64,000 nucleotides of DNA from Merluccius polli (GCA_030340625.1 JAOPHQ010004285.1:1-64000); one strand, 5' to 3'. Positions 1-12,870 are shown, numbered from the stretch's first letter. Numbers and translations are program-made. Notes: generated by a model from the sequence alone, not told the origin.

Positions 1-52
1 ATCCAAATAACCAGAAACCAGGTTTTAATCGAGTCCATCTTCTGTTTTGTAG

Positions 53-350
53 ATCCGTGCTGTTAGACCTCAGGTTCTCATGAGGCTCTCCAAGACCAAG
101 AAACACGTCAGCAGAGCCTATGGTGGCTCCATGTGCGCCAAGTCTGTCCGCGACAGGTGAGAAGCATCCACACGTCCTTCAGAAGAATCCATTGTAAAGG
201 AATTGATGTTAATGAATGTTTGTAGTTGTGCATGTTCTTAATTTGATGTTTTTTGTGTGCATTAGGATCAAGCGTGCTTTCCTGATTGAGGAGCAGAAGA
301 TCGTTGTCAAGGTCCTCAAGGCACAGGCACAGAGCCAGAAGACGAAGTAA
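53..350 (+). CDS. rpl34: 60S ribosomal protein L34 (eL34), last two exons
   Basis: Structural protein of the large ribosomal subunit. Two coding exons are visible, 53..156 and 266..350, joined AG|G across a GT-AG intron (acceptor ttttgtag before 53, donor gtgaga at 157). They encode the eL34 C-terminal half: [17 protein letters not shown], then [18 protein letters not shown], then [20 protein letters not shown], ending SQKTK and TAA at 348-350. The family is about 117 residues, so roughly the first half lies left of the window. The match to vertebrate RPL34 is nearly residue for residue. One oddity: the conserved C-A-K-C pair of the zinc site reads C-A-K-S here. The intron is intact, so this is the real gene rather than a retrocopy. 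ostc follows in the same direction about 1.1 kb downstream. Confidence 0.96.
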
Positions 351-368
351 ATGTATTGTGGTTGCTTT

Positions 369-374
369 AATAAA
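369..374 (+). promoter_or_regulatory. poly(A) signal of rpl34
   Basis: AATAAA lies 19 nt after the rpl34 stop codon, giving the very short 3' UTR usual for ribosomal protein genes. Confidence 0.75.
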
Positions 375-1429
375 AGAAATAAGGAAAAAAGGACTGGTTC
401 AGACATTACTTTCATCCTTGGATGGGCAGTTGCTGGTGAACAGGAGGAAGGCTGCATTCAAGGTCCATGTCAATTGATGAAGCATTTTATGCCAAACTTT
501 TTCCCCCACATATTCAGATTACTTGTGTGTTTGTTGTGGTATCAATGTCTTCCATCATTTACTAAACCGGATTCTGTGGAGAAGTCGGACTGAGATGTGC
601 TATAATATATATAATATAATAGGATTATTGAAAGTGGTATAGTTAGTGAAAATGACGCAAATAATTTGTATGTCACAATGACTCGGGTCATCTCTTCCTC
701 TGCAAACTGCTATTGTTACACTAGGGGATAAAAGCCTATTTTTAGTTTGTGGTTTGCGCTGCACAACTCGTAGTAAAACCGTCCCACATTTATGCTAGTG
801 TCTTCAATAATCTATGCTACAGTTTTGGTATATGAAGGACACTGTGCATTGATTAAGCTGCAATATTGCAGCCCAGGTTCTACAACCTACAATACATCAA
901 CATGAGCAGTATCCCAATATGCATGTCCAAGCAGGGGGCACGAACTAATGCTTGTGTGACGAACATTAAAATATATGAAGTGATGAAAGGATGGAGGGTA
1001 TTCAGATGAAGCATCTGTCCCATGTATAACCACCACCGTTTCACACACGGATAATAACGGGAGATAAGGGTTTCACGTGTGCTGCTTAACATGGGAATAT
1101 GAATTATGGGAGCATCAGTACTGTTCACACGAGTCGCTTGAATAACGCGTCACCGCTTCCGGTCCTTAAAGGCGTATAAAAAATACATCATGAACTAAAA
1201 GGTATGAATTATATTAACGTCCTAATTTCACATACCAATACCTAATCTATAATATATTTTTGTATAAAATAAATAATTAACATTTAAATCCCACTATTAA
1301 GGGGGGAAAAGGGGGCGTTTCCATGGTCACTGGGGCGCTTCCTGGACACGTCAACATAGCCGCTGCAGAAAGCGGATCCGTCCCAGCCTCCACATATCAT
1401 CAACCGGAGAAAGAAGAGCCACAGACAAG
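375..1429. other. intergenic spacer rpl34-ostc, including ostc promoter and 5' UTR
   Basis: No convincing coding sequence; the short frames here are unsupported. The first 800 bp are AT-rich. The last 120 bp before the ostc ATG are richer in G+C (for example ggggcgcttcctggacacg near 1333) and presumably hold the ostc promoter and 5' UTR. No clear TATA box is placed. Confidence 0.5.
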
Positions 1430-2990
<1,561 letters not shown>

Positions 2991-3278
2991 AAGCACCACA
3001 TCCACCAGCACAGGCCGCATGGTGGGCGGAAAGACGCAAATGGAGGAGAATTTTCTTGTTGGCACCCAAAAGCAGTTAGTTCTCAACTTTGAATGGACTT
3101 TAATGGATTCACCAACACATTATTGGAAAGCACTGACCTTGAACTATTACACGAATGTTCTGTCCAAGCTTGTCCTATTCCTATTGTTCAATTTACAATT
3201 TATTTGAAAACAAAACCAACATACACACACACAAAAGAAAAATTAGAATTGATTTTACTTAAGCTGTTTCTCTTGCAA

Positions 3279-3279
<1 letters not shown>

Positions 3280-3366
<87 letters not shown>
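3280..3366. repeat. (CA)n microsatellite in ostc 3' UTR
   Basis: About 43 uninterrupted AC units between the ostc stop codon and its likely poly(A) signal. The open frames over it are dinucleotide artefacts. Confidence 0.95.
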
Positions 3367-3370
<4 letters not shown>

Positions 3371-3598
3371 CAGAATGTACATTATGTGTAAAATGGAAAA
3401 GTACTAATGGAAACCACACACTAAATGATTTTCTTCTGATGTTAAATAATTAATTTGACAACCAAGAGATCAACAAGAATTGTTGGGAAACCAGCTTTGA
3501 TTGTCAATTTTGGAATTGGTGTAGGTTGTTTTTTGTAAATGAATCTGGAAATGCCTTTGCCCTGACACCTTTGTGATTTTTCTTTTTTTGTATCGGAA

Positions 3599-3604
3599 AA
3601 TAAA
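3599..3604 (+). promoter_or_regulatory. poly(A) signal of ostc
   Basis: AATAAA inside ggaaaataaatgatg, about 610 nt after the ostc stop. It is the first canonical signal downstream, so the 3' UTR would include the CA repeat. Confidence 0.55.
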
Positions 3605-3663
3605 TGATGTTTCCATAGTCTTGCTATGCTTCTTCAGTCTTCAGCCAATGATTTGACACGCGT

Positions 3664-3715
3664 AGACAGTGCAGCCCATAAGTATTTGGACAGTGACTTT
3701 TTTTGTTATTTTTAA
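3664..3715. mobile_element. possible Tc1/mariner-type terminal fragment
   Basis: The phrase gcagcccataagtatttgg followed by acagtgac and a T run resembles the ends of fish mariner-type elements. No partner end or transposase frame was found, so this is at best a fragment. Confidence 0.3.
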
Positions 3716-3891
3716 TTCATACTTTATATTTGTTAAGTTTAGAAGTTCAGTTTTCATTTTATGGTATTTATTCACATCAATATAATAATTATACCACTTT
3801 GTATGACCCCCCCTCTCTATTTTAAGGGACCAAAAAGCCCATGAATTTATGTCATATGCTCTGCGACACACTCAAAATGCCCCTATCCCCT

Positions 3892-4134
3892 GCATACTAG
3901 TTACTATCCCCTAAATACTAGTCACTATCCCCTACATACTAGTTACTATCCCAAATACTAGTCACTATCCCCTACATACTAGTTACTATCCCCTAAATAC
4001 TAGTCACTATCCCCTACATACTAGTTAATATCCCCTAAATACTAGTCACTATCCCCTACATACTAGTCACTATCACCTACTAGTTGCTATCCCCTAAATA
4101 CTAGTCACTATCTCCTAAATACTAGTTACTATCC
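3892..4134. repeat. about 20-21 bp minisatellite
   Basis: Around a dozen tandem copies of an A+T-rich unit of the form ctatcccctacatactagtt, alternating with a variant that reads aaatactagtca. Copies are imperfect and a few are shortened. Confidence 0.85.
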
Positions 4135-4282
4135 TAATGGTCAATGTGAGTTATCTTGACTAGTTTAGATTACCACTACCCCCCAATGCCGTGGTAGATA
4201 AATGTAGCAGACTCAGAATTAGTATAATGAGCTGTGTTTGTCCATTGATGACCCCTCTGTGAGAAGGGATTATTCACACAAA

Positions 4283-4316
4283 ATCACTTTGGATAAGAGC
4301 GTCTGCTAAATAACTT
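4283..4316 (+). mobile_element. SINE/LINE 3' tail fragment
   Basis: The phrase cactttggataagagcgtct followed by gctaaataac is the 3' tail shared by many fish tRNA-derived SINEs and their partner LINEs. The SINE head is not recognisable; sequence back to about 4150 may belong to it. Confidence 0.5.
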
Positions 4317-4937
4317 AAAATTAAAAATGAAACAGATTGTGCTTAGCACAATCAAGATTTTTTCTCTTATGATAAAGATGTCTCTTCTGGTCCTCTGCTA
4401 CACGTCCTGTAAGACGTAAGAAGTAAGAACGAAGATACCTGAGCTCACTGGCCTATGTAAAGTAGAGGAAGTTGAATATAAAATACTACGTGAATCTATA
4501 CAACAATTACCAATAAAATATATACAAATAATTGTATTGTAATTTTAAATAGAGTCCAATTGTAGCTTGTAAATGTTACTGTATGATATACAGTAAATTC
4601 ATAATTTAATTTTTCTTGGCTGCTTGTCAGATAAAGCAAATACATCACTTTGGACTCTGGTAACTTGTGATGGCATTTGCTATTATTTATGACATTATTT
4701 AGACTAAATTATGAATTGATGAATCGAAAAAAAACGTTCGATTAATCGACTATGAAAATAATCGCAGCCCTACTTCAAAGCCAACTTTAACCTGTATGTT
4801 TTGAAGTGACGGTAATATGGTAATTTAGTACAAAGCCACAAGGTGGCGTCCTACTCCAACTCTTATTTATAGGGTGAGGTAGGCTCTGGGCCTGTCGTCT
4901 CCTTATTCATGGGGGCTTCGCTGGAGTATTAAATACC

Positions 4938-5334
4938 CAAGGGCGTAGATTTGCGTGGGGACCGAAGGACATGTCCCCACCAATATTCAATAACGACTGA
5001 AATGTCCCCACCAATATTGAGGCAAATGGAAAAAAGCGCCTTGCGCGTTACACAAAGGGTTAAATAAATTTCGACGTCCGTAATCTAGGTACCGCCTCCA
5101 AAAATACGTCTTGAGGGTCTGGTCTGGTCAGGTCTGTTTTTTTATTGGCTTAGCTCCCTGTATCAAACTATATAGGCTCCTCCCCCTCAACACTGCCTAC
5201 ATATGCGTCAATCAACATTGCCCAAAAAGCTGGCAAGTGTATAGGCATAACTGCTGGCTGTCGATGCGAGAATGTCGAAGAAAAGGAAAGTGGAGGACAT
5301 CCGAATTTTTTTTCAGAGACAAAGTGTAAGTCTG
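4938..5334 (+). mobile_element. 5' end of a degraded hAT-like transposon
   Basis: The sequence starts caagggcgtagatttgcgtg, which resembles hAT termini (CAGGGGCG...). About 330 bp downstream lies a short exon, 5272..5325: M-S-K-K-R-K-V-E-D-I-R-I-F-F-Q-R-Q-S followed by the donor GTAAGT. Basic, short first exons of this kind are common in fish hAT/TTF-type zinc-finger transposase genes (family knowledge). No matching 3' terminus was found. A later stretch with a good acceptor (tcgtcag at about 8351) might be a separated second exon, but the satellite block in between makes this speculative. Confidence 0.4.
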
Positions 5335-5584
5335 AGTGCATAGAAATGCCAGAAATGTTTTTTGGTACAAATTTAGTTGATCCGATGTTAGATGAGTTCA
5401 TGTGATAACATACAGCTAGTATTTAGCAGACGCTATCCTTCATAGCAACGGACATCACGTAATAATATATGAAAGATAAGGCCTTATATTCTTGATAACA
5501 CATCGCCAGTTAACTTACCTTTCGCCCTTTTGTCATCTTGGACAGCTGGAAAACATCTAACAGTTGAGTGTTTGTGGCCAGTAG

Positions 5585-5916
5585 TCTGTATACCCTCTGA
5601 TGAGAACCTGTATCTCTCATAAATACCCTCTGATGAGAACCTGTATCTCTCATAAATACCCTCTGATGAGAACCTGTATCTCTCATAAAGGGATCGGATC
5701 TGTCCCGAAAGCGGCGCTCAGCTTTAAGAAGCCGATCTAATCGTAAAGTCTTAGCTGAAAACCTCCTCCCGACCAGGTTTGGTTGCCAGCATGAGTTACC
5801 ATGGTGATACAGCGACGCTAAAAGAGAGCGACTTTCGTAGGACAGCTAACCCAGGCTTTGAGCGCAACATACCTCGCTAACTCACTAATCGAGCTTCGTA
5901 GTATACCCCCCTGGTA
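5585..5916 (-). mobile_element. inverted, shorter copy of the 10.8-kb element
   Basis: Read on the minus strand this begins with a G run followed by gtatactacgaagctcgatt. It then repeats the left part of the element at 10839 almost base for base, including the tract around ggttttcagctaagac. It continues into ttaaagctgagcgccgcttt and three head-to-tail copies (5593-5692) of a 33-bp unit, tatttatgagagatacagg plus ttctcatcagaggg. It lacks the 0.9-kb TTAA insertion present in the larger copy and therefore shows the empty target site (TTAA at 5724-5727). Confidence 0.8.
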
Positions 5917-5930
5917 TAGTTTGTTTAATT

Positions 5931-6539
5931 TGTTAACCTCCCGTTTTTTTTGTTCCTACTGTTTAGAATGGCATTGGGGCGGAACTAATTGCCGCCGGAA
6001 TACGACCTTTTAGCAACGCACCTAGCCAAACAGCGCGAAAGAAGCAGCACGTTCTATAAGCTATAAGTTAAAGTTAAAAGCTAAAGGCACTTAAAGTAGA
6101 ACAACTATAAAGGACAAGGAAGAAGCATACAAGAACATTCCCTCCTTAAGTAGTTAGCAGTGGACAGGCATGTTTATCTTTTATTTACGTCTATGAAGAA
6201 CGTGAACGATTGTGTTGCATTCCATTGCATAGTTGGTGCGTGATGGGGATTTGCATACGACGTAAAGTGGTGAATATGTATATGTAAGTTAAGTTTGTAA
6301 ATTTACAAGTTAATATTGAGTTGTGGACTGTATGTGAGGTGTGTGTAGTGGTTTTTGGTGTAAATGTAACACCTGTTGTGCTGCTGAAAAAACGGACATT
6401 TGCATATTGTCAATTGTATTTATTGATTTGAAATATTTTTCTCTTTAAACCCATTTCTCACGGGTTGGTTCGACCTGGAAAATAAACCCTGTTTTCTAAC
6501 AAAGACCTCTGGCCTCGTGTGTACTACTTGGGAGCTACA
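5931..6539 (+). mobile_element. possible solo LTR
   Basis: The segment starts TGTTAACC and ends GGGAGCTACA. It contains AATAAA at about 6480, shortly before the 3' boundary, as in the R-U5 part of fish retrotransposon LTRs. No clear 5-bp target duplication, primer site or coding region was seen, so this is a weak call. Confidence 0.3.
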
Positions 6540-7560
6540 GTAATATCATTGAAACAAACCATGCTTCCTTGTACAGTTCCACCTTTCTTACAGGTAACTA
6601 CTCTGTAAAACTCTGATATCACCCCGATAATTATCAGGGAGATATGGGAGTTTTTGCCAGATACCATGTTCAAAACTACACACCCTAATGGGTGGTAGAT
6701 GATTATAATCTACAATTACCAGGAAAGTATATGGTAATATCATTGAAACAAACCACGCTTCCTTTTACAGTACAGTTCCACCTCTCTTACACGGTAACTA
6801 CTCTGTAAAACTCTGATATCACCCCGATAATTACCCGATAATTATCAGGGAGATATGGGAGTTTTTGCCAGAGACCATGTTCAAAACTAGAGGATTATAA
6901 TCTACAGTTACCAGGAAAGTATATGGTAATATCATTGAAACAAACCACGCTTCCTTTTACAGTACAGTTCCACCTCTCTTACACGGTAACTACTCTGTAA
7001 AACTCTGATATCACCCCGATAATTACCCGATAATTATCAGGGAGATATGGGAGTTTTTGCCAGAGACCATGTTCAAAACTAGAGGATTATAATCTACAGT
7101 TACCAGGAAAGTATATGGTAATATCATTGAAACAAACCACGCTTCCTTTTACAGTACAGTTCCACCTTTCTTACACGGTAACTACTCTGTAAAACTCTGA
7201 TATCACCCCGATAATTACCCGATAATTATCAGGGAGGTATGGGAGTTTTTGCCAGATACCATGTTCAAAACTAGAGGATTATAATCTACAGTTACCAGGA
7301 AAGTATATGGTAATATCATTGAAACAAACCACGCTTCCTTTTACAGTACAGTTCCACCTTTCTTACACGGTAACTACTCTGTAAAACTCTGATATCACCC
7401 CGATAATTACCCGATAATTATCAGGGAGGTATGGGAGTTTTTGCCAGATACCATGTTCAAAACTAGAGGATTATAATCTACAGTTACCAGGAAAGTATAT
7501 GGTAATATCATTGAAACAAACCACGCTTCCTTTTACAGTACAGTTCCACCTTCCTTACAG
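6540..7560. repeat. 192-bp satellite, about five copies
   Basis: Tandem units start at about 6540, 6733, 6925, 7117, 7309 and 7501 (phrase ggtaatatcattgaaacaaa). From the second unit on, spacing is exactly 192 bp. Each unit contains cgcttccttttacagtacag, a Y-R tract with gatatcaccccgataatt, and ccaggaaagtatat. Later copies are nearly identical, pointing to recent amplification. Confidence 0.92.
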
Positions 7561-8232
7561 GGTAATTCACAGGGTTTTACCTGATAATGTTTTGGAATTA
7601 CATTTGTAATTACTGGGTAAATACCAGTTAATATCTGCATACATGGGGGTTATTGGGTAAATTGTAACTACTGGGTAATTAGAAAGTAATTACTTTAATA
7701 GTTATCAAGTTATCAAGTAAATACTGGGTAATTACCAGGTAAATATCAGTCATTACTACCCTCACTGTCACTACACAGGTTGATCGGTAATACATAATCT
7801 ATAATTCCTGGATAAATACCTGGTAGTTTTCAGTATATATCTAGTAAATACTGGGTAACTTGTTGGTATTTACCAGGTAAATACCAACAAGTTTTTGTTT
7901 ATGTTTTTACCATATCAGGTAACTACCAGGTAAATAAGTGGTAGTTACCAGGTAAATATCAGGTAACTACCAGGTAAATAAGTGGTTGTTACCAGGTAAA
8001 TATCAGGTAACTACCAGGTAAATAAGTGGTAGCTACCAGGTAAATATCAGGTAACTACCAGGTAAATAAGTGGTAGTTACCAGGTAAATATGTAATGTAA
8101 ATACTTGGTAATTACCTGGTAAGTACTTGGTAATTAGAAGGTAATTACATTTAATTACCTGGTTATTACTTAGTAAATACATCTTATTACCAGGTAATTA
8201 GCTGGTAATTACCGTACTGTAAAAGGAAGGGT
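7560..8232. repeat. GGTAA/TTACC-rich degenerate array
   Basis: The whole stretch is built from short words such as ggtaaatac, taccaggtaa and gtaattac. Between about 7915 and 8090 they form roughly four regular units of about 45 bp (ggtaactaccaggtaaataa plus gtggtagttaccaggtaaat). It ends with tactgtaaaaggaagg, the reverse complement of ccttccttttacagta inside the adjacent 192-bp satellite, so the two arrays are probably one structure. Confidence 0.85.
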
Positions 8233-8839
8233 TACCAAAACGGTAAACTCTCAGCAGTCAGTTATTATTATTAACACATATAATCACCGTATTTTTATTT
8301 TTACCTTATGCATTTATCCACGATGCATAGCTGTTTCCTCATTGTCGTCAGATACATCCAATAGAGATGGTGGTCCTGAGGGAACCACTGAGCCAAATCG
8401 AAGCACACCGTCAGTCAGTGTTGTGAACTGGCGCGGACAGCAGCAGCACCGTACGAAAAACTTTTCGATAACGTTTGGCAACAGCATTCTGTATTATCCA
8501 GTAGTATCAAATGATTCCCCCCGCCCTATAAAAACAATCATCACTTGGCGATTTAGTTGCTCATATTTATAAAAAAAATAAAATAAAATGGCACCTCTCG
8601 TTTGACTTGATTGTTGTGTGTATGTTTGTGTGTGCGTGCATCTGTCTTTTACATTTGCTTATTCTGTTAAATTGTGTGTATGGCATTCATTTGTACCCTC
8701 CACCTCCAACACCTAATCTAACCTTTTTCTATGAAAAGAGAGACTCAGTCTCAAATCTCGACACCTTTCCCCACCTCCTCCCACCAGTTATAGCCACCAG
8801 TTATGGCCATTTTCAAGTTAATTTTCCTTTTGATGTTGA
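8233..8839. other. unassigned stretch
   Basis: Contains an open frame at 8342-8572 that follows a plausible splice acceptor, rich in Ser/Thr/Pro/Asn with no family I recognise, and a frame at 8607-8963 that looks random. Transposon-derived sequence is likely; no function is claimed. Confidence 0.3.
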
Positions 8840-11028
8840 TGATGTTGGGGCGGCCCGGAGTGAACTGTTGGTTGTCATCACTGGAGACCCATCACTGGAG
8901 TTCAATTCCTGCATAGGGCTTTCTCAATGGACTCTTAACATGATCATGTTATTTGGGAGGTAATGTAATGATGTGAATTGCAATGTGAATTATGACCTCC
9001 GACCATGTCATATCCGGCGTCTCAGTGGTGCAACGGAGAGTGCTGTTGGTAAACTACTTGGTTATCTTTTCTGGAGAACTGGGTTCGATTCCCATCAATG
9101 ACAGTAATGTTGGAAACAAAACTATAACCTCGGATGAGAGTGTAGCTGTAGTTGGCACAGCGGAGAGAAATGTGCTTCTCACCTCAGGAGACCCGGATTC
9201 AAATCCAGACAGGTGCGGCCTCCTCTTGCAAACAATGTAATGTCAATTACAAACTATGACCATACCCATGGCAGCGTCACGGTGGCGCAGCGGACAGACT
9301 AAAAGTCTGTTTGTTCTGGAGACCTGAATTCAACAGGTGCAGTGCTCTGGAGACCTGGGTTTGAGTCCCGCTGAGTGTGTTCTCCTTGGACACCTTATGG
9401 CATCATGAAGTTTTGTCAAAGAGACAATGTCCCGTGAATTGTAATGTCAATTATAAACTCGGATTGGTTCCTTGCCAGCGCCATGGTGGCGCACGCTATG
9501 GCACTCTGCTCTGGAGATCTGGGTTCAAGTCTGAATGAGGATGGTAATGAAATGTGTACATACATTAACCGCACAGACATATTATCCATCCACACTGCCT
9601 GACCATCCATCCTCACTTACTCTCTCATCCACACTGCCTGATCCATCCGTTCACACTACCTGACGGACCGATCCATCCATCCACACATCAAACCACTCCC
9701 ACCCACAACCAACCCCAGCAGTACTTGAACACCAGTCTACAGAACTAATCACCAACAGTGCTCTCAAATGCGCCACCGAGACACTGGACGTTATGTGGTT
9801 GGAGTTTATAATTGACATTACAATTCACATGACATAGTTTCCAAAATGTAAGTTAGTTTCTAAGGAGAGCATTCCAGTTGACACTTGAACCCATGTCTCC
9901 CGATTTGATAGCTAGCAGCTTTCTCAACCTCACCACTGAGACGCCGGCTGTGTGCTGGTCGGAGTTTATAATAGACATTACAATTCACATGCCATAGTTT
10001 CCAAAATGTCATTAGGGGTGCTTCTCATGTCTCTTGTATTGCATCCATTTTTCCCTCACTTGCGTCCTTTACTTGTGTCTTAGTCCCGCCCACCGAGGAT
10101 GCATGGAGAGACGCAAGGAAACCACGTGAGGAGAGAGAAAACAAGGACATGTTTATAGAGAAAAGAGACGTCCTTTCCTCTGAAGTGTCATGTGAAGCGA
10201 TGTCCGTTTATGATGACAGCGGCACAGCTGGATCTGCTGCCAGCTGTGCCCGTTATATCCATTATACTTTATACTTATATACATTATGCATTATATTCAC
10301 ACTGAGACAAACATTAGCCCCCCCTAGACACATTTCTCTTTTTGCCTCTTCTATTCATTACTTTTTGCTTGCTTTCCCTTGTTGGGTTTTTATTGTCACT
10401 GTTACTCTTCCTGTTTTTATTTTTATGGAAAGCAAAGAAACAAAGTGTCATATACATAAAGTTATTATTATTACGGATGAATGAATGACTTCCGGTTCAA
10501 CGAGGATGGAGGAGCAAGGAAATGACAAATAAGAGCCCTAGGTTTCCAAGAAGTGTCCAGGGTGAGACTTGAACCCATGTCTCTCAAACGCGCCAGAGAG
10601 ACCACTACTATTTTCTGGTTGGAGGTTGACGTTGAAATTCACATAACATTGTAAGGTTTTAGAATTACATTTTCATGGACTCCAAAGGAATTGAACCAAC
10701 GTCAGCAAAACTGAAAACCAAACACTCTCTCAACTGCGCCACCGAAACGCTGGCTATGATGTGGTTGGAGTTTATAATTGACATTACAATTCACATGACA
10801 TAGTTTCCAAAACATCATTAGGTTTCCAAGACTTGAACCAGGGGGGTATACTACGAAGCTCGATTAGTGGGTTAGCGAGGTATGTTGCGCTCAAAGCCTG
10901 GGTTAGCTGTCCTACGAAAGTCGCTCTCTTTTAGCGTCGCTGTATCACCATGGTAACTTATGCTGGCAACCAAACCTGGTCGGGAGGAGGTTTTCAGCTA
11001 AGACTTTCCGATTAGATCGGCTTCTTAA

Positions 11029-11927
11029 AGAAGCACTATGCAACTCGTTTATCAAAAATAACCTTAACCATGCAGGTTGAGAGTCGTTCTGATCGTTCTA
11101 CAACACTTTCTGGGTTGTTTGGTGGGTGTTTCATCTCCCCCTGTTGGGTCCCCGCGGAAAAACAGAACATGCAACTTCATGTGGCCGTCCCGGCCACTTA
11201 CGGATGTGACGCAGCGGAAGTATCCAATCGCGCCTCGAAAATGTAGTCAGATTGTAGTTTCACTGCTTTACGGTAGACCTGGGCGGGGGTGCCAAACATG
11301 GGTCCGGCTGAATATAGAGAGTCAGTTGCAAGGCAATTCTGGATCAATCGACAAATCCACTATGGATCCATCAAGACCCAAGAGGGGAAGGTCGGAGGAA
11401 TCGAAGAATAAGAGAAAGGATTATGATAAACAAAGAAACCAGACACGAGTGAACATAGGGCGAGCTTATGCGGAATGGCGTCAACTGAGAGACTCGGAAG
11501 AATGCAAAACGGACGCCGACTTGGCTGTCTTGTTGCTGAAATTGTAAGTAGCCTACCCTTGGGTGAACTTCGTTTTTGTAATGTGGTTTGAGAGTCTGTT
11601 GAACAATGTGTTTTGCTCGACCGTTTTATTGTGATCCCTGTATGTGTTTCGCTTGGTTGCTTCATGGCTAGCTTGCTAGCTAGTGAGGGTTTATCCTAGC
11701 AGTGACTTGCTACCACACGTTTGTTTGCGGTCCGAATCCAGGTTCTCGTTGTGTATTACTATTTATTTATCGAAGTGGGGGGTGGGGGGCGTTGTCAATG
11801 AGTTTTTACGACAGTGTTGTAGGCCTATTCCGAAGCTGCAGGGGGAGCTCTATAGTGAGAAATGCGAGCCCAATTCCGGCGAAAACCCAGAAACAGCGGA
11901 GGAATAACCGAGTTGCATAGCGCACCT
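11029..11927 (+). mobile_element. TTAA-target (T2/Kolobok-like) element 1
   Basis: Flanked by TTAA at 11025-11028 and 11928-11931. Its ends are inverted: agaagcactatgcaactcg on the left and cgagttgcatagcgcacct on the right. The relative at 5585-5916 has the uninterrupted sequence cttcttaaagctgagcg, which proves the insertion and the 4-bp TTAA duplication. TTAA followed by AGG-type ends resembles the T2/Kolobok group (known from Xenopus and fish); piggyBac also uses TTAA. Inside is one coding exon with a splice donor (11362-11543) and no transposase. Confidence 0.85.
11362..11543 (+). CDS. orphan first coding exon (VNIG motif) in TTAA element 1
   Basis: Sixty codons from ATG 11362 to a strong donor TT|GTAAGT at 11544, ending in splice phase 2. 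The product starts MDPSRPKRGRSEESKNKRKD, is very basic, and contains R-V-N-I-G-R-A-Y-A-E-W-R-Q-L followed by D-A-D-L-A-V-L-L-L. The exon at 31028-31224 in a different TTAA element has the same motif order and the same donor phase. I recall this motif as an N-terminal block of fish transposon-encoded proteins but cannot name a domain. The downstream exons are missing from the element, so this is a remnant of an autonomous element's gene or a donor-only exon. Without RNA data expression is unknown. Confidence 0.55.
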
Positions 11928-11970
11928 TTAAAGCTGCAGCGCCGCTTTCGGGACAGATCCCATCCCTTTA

Positions 11971-12137
11971 TGAGAGATACAGGTTCTCATCAGAGGGTAT
12001 TTATGAGAGATACAGGTTCTCATCAGAGGGTATTCTGTATGAGAGATACAGGTTCTCATCAGAGGGTATTTATGAGAGATACAGGTTCTCATCAGAGGGT
12101 ATTTATGAGAGATACAGGTTCTCATCAGAGGGTATTT
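11971..12137 (+). repeat. 33-bp tandem repeat, five copies
   Basis: Units begin at about 11971, 12004, 12040, 12073 and 12106 (tgagagatacaggttctcat then cagagggtattta). One copy is 36 bp. Because the unit is divisible by three it is open in frame on both strands, which is not evidence of coding. The inverted relative at 5593-5692 has three copies. Confidence 0.93.
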
Positions 12138-12419
12138 GCTATTTGGTCGTCCTTGTTGGACCTTATGAGGGCAATGCTACAAAAAGAAGCCGTGCGCAGT
12201 GTGTCTGTGTTTCACTGCGATTTGTTGCCACGGGTACATATTTGCATACAGTTGGTGATGCCGAACATATAAGCAAAAAGGTGCCTTGCGATACGCACGG
12301 TTGTAGCTGCCCTAAATACACTGCTAAATATGTTCGTGGTGTTTCCCAACTTTTTGCCAACACAAACTGTCAAGTTGCAAGTTATCAACTTGCAGGTAAA
12401 AGAAAACACCATACGTGAA

Positions 12420-12495
12420 TGAGCGGTAGAGTGGCGGTAGCGCGTCAGTCTTCAGATTCTGCGTGCTGCGTTCGATTCCCAAGATGAAGTGGGTA
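12420..12495 (+). repeat. tRNA-like sequence
   Basis: ggcggtagcgcgtcag resembles an A box and gcgttcgattccc a B box, separated by about 27 nt. A reverse-oriented candidate follows at 12615-12690 (gaaccccggtc). Neither folds into a convincing full cloverleaf by eye, so both are listed as tRNA-derived repeats. Confidence 0.35.
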
Positions 12496-12789
12496 TGTGT
12501 AGTTTATTAAAAAAAAGTTATATTTCTTATGTCATATGGAATATTTATTCATTAATGTTATGGAATTATCCCGTTTGGTAATCTAGATGGGGGTAAAAGG
12601 CATGATGATGGACAGGCAACATATGAACCCCGGTCGCTGGCGTTCGGCTCACATCCTAATCCACCACACCGCCGTCGCTACCTTCCAGCACATGCAATAC
12701 GTTTCTTACATATAGGATGTATTTGAAAGGAATTCCCTAAATTACACAAAAAAGCAAGTTGGAGGTTGCTTTTGCATTTTGCAATCATA

Positions 12790-12870
12790 TGCGTAAGAAT
12801 TGTTCGCCATTAATCCCAATAGAGTATTGGGATTAATGGCGTGGGATTAATGGCGAACAATTCTTACGCA
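12790..12870. repeat. perfect 29-bp inverted repeat (hairpin)
   Basis: Left arm 12790-12818 starts tgcgtaagaattgttcgcc; right arm 12842-12870 is its exact reverse complement. A 23-nt loop contains a second, partial copy of the arm end (tgggattaatggcg). Confidence 0.95.

Noticed and set aside
3200..3407. Frames over CA/GT microsatellites (also at 18.3, 21.5, 35.9 and 39.8 kb)
   Set aside because: Dinucleotide repeats give Thr-His or Cys-Val frames without biological meaning.
9017..9100. Functional tRNA gene
   Set aside because: The B box is good, but the stems do not pair by eye and neighbouring copies are equally diverged; treated as a tRNA-like repeat.
11862..12272. 136-codon frame with five M-R-D-T-G-S-H-Q-R-V repeats
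   Set aside because: It is the 33-bp tandem repeat read through; the opposite strand is open too and no start or domain context exists.
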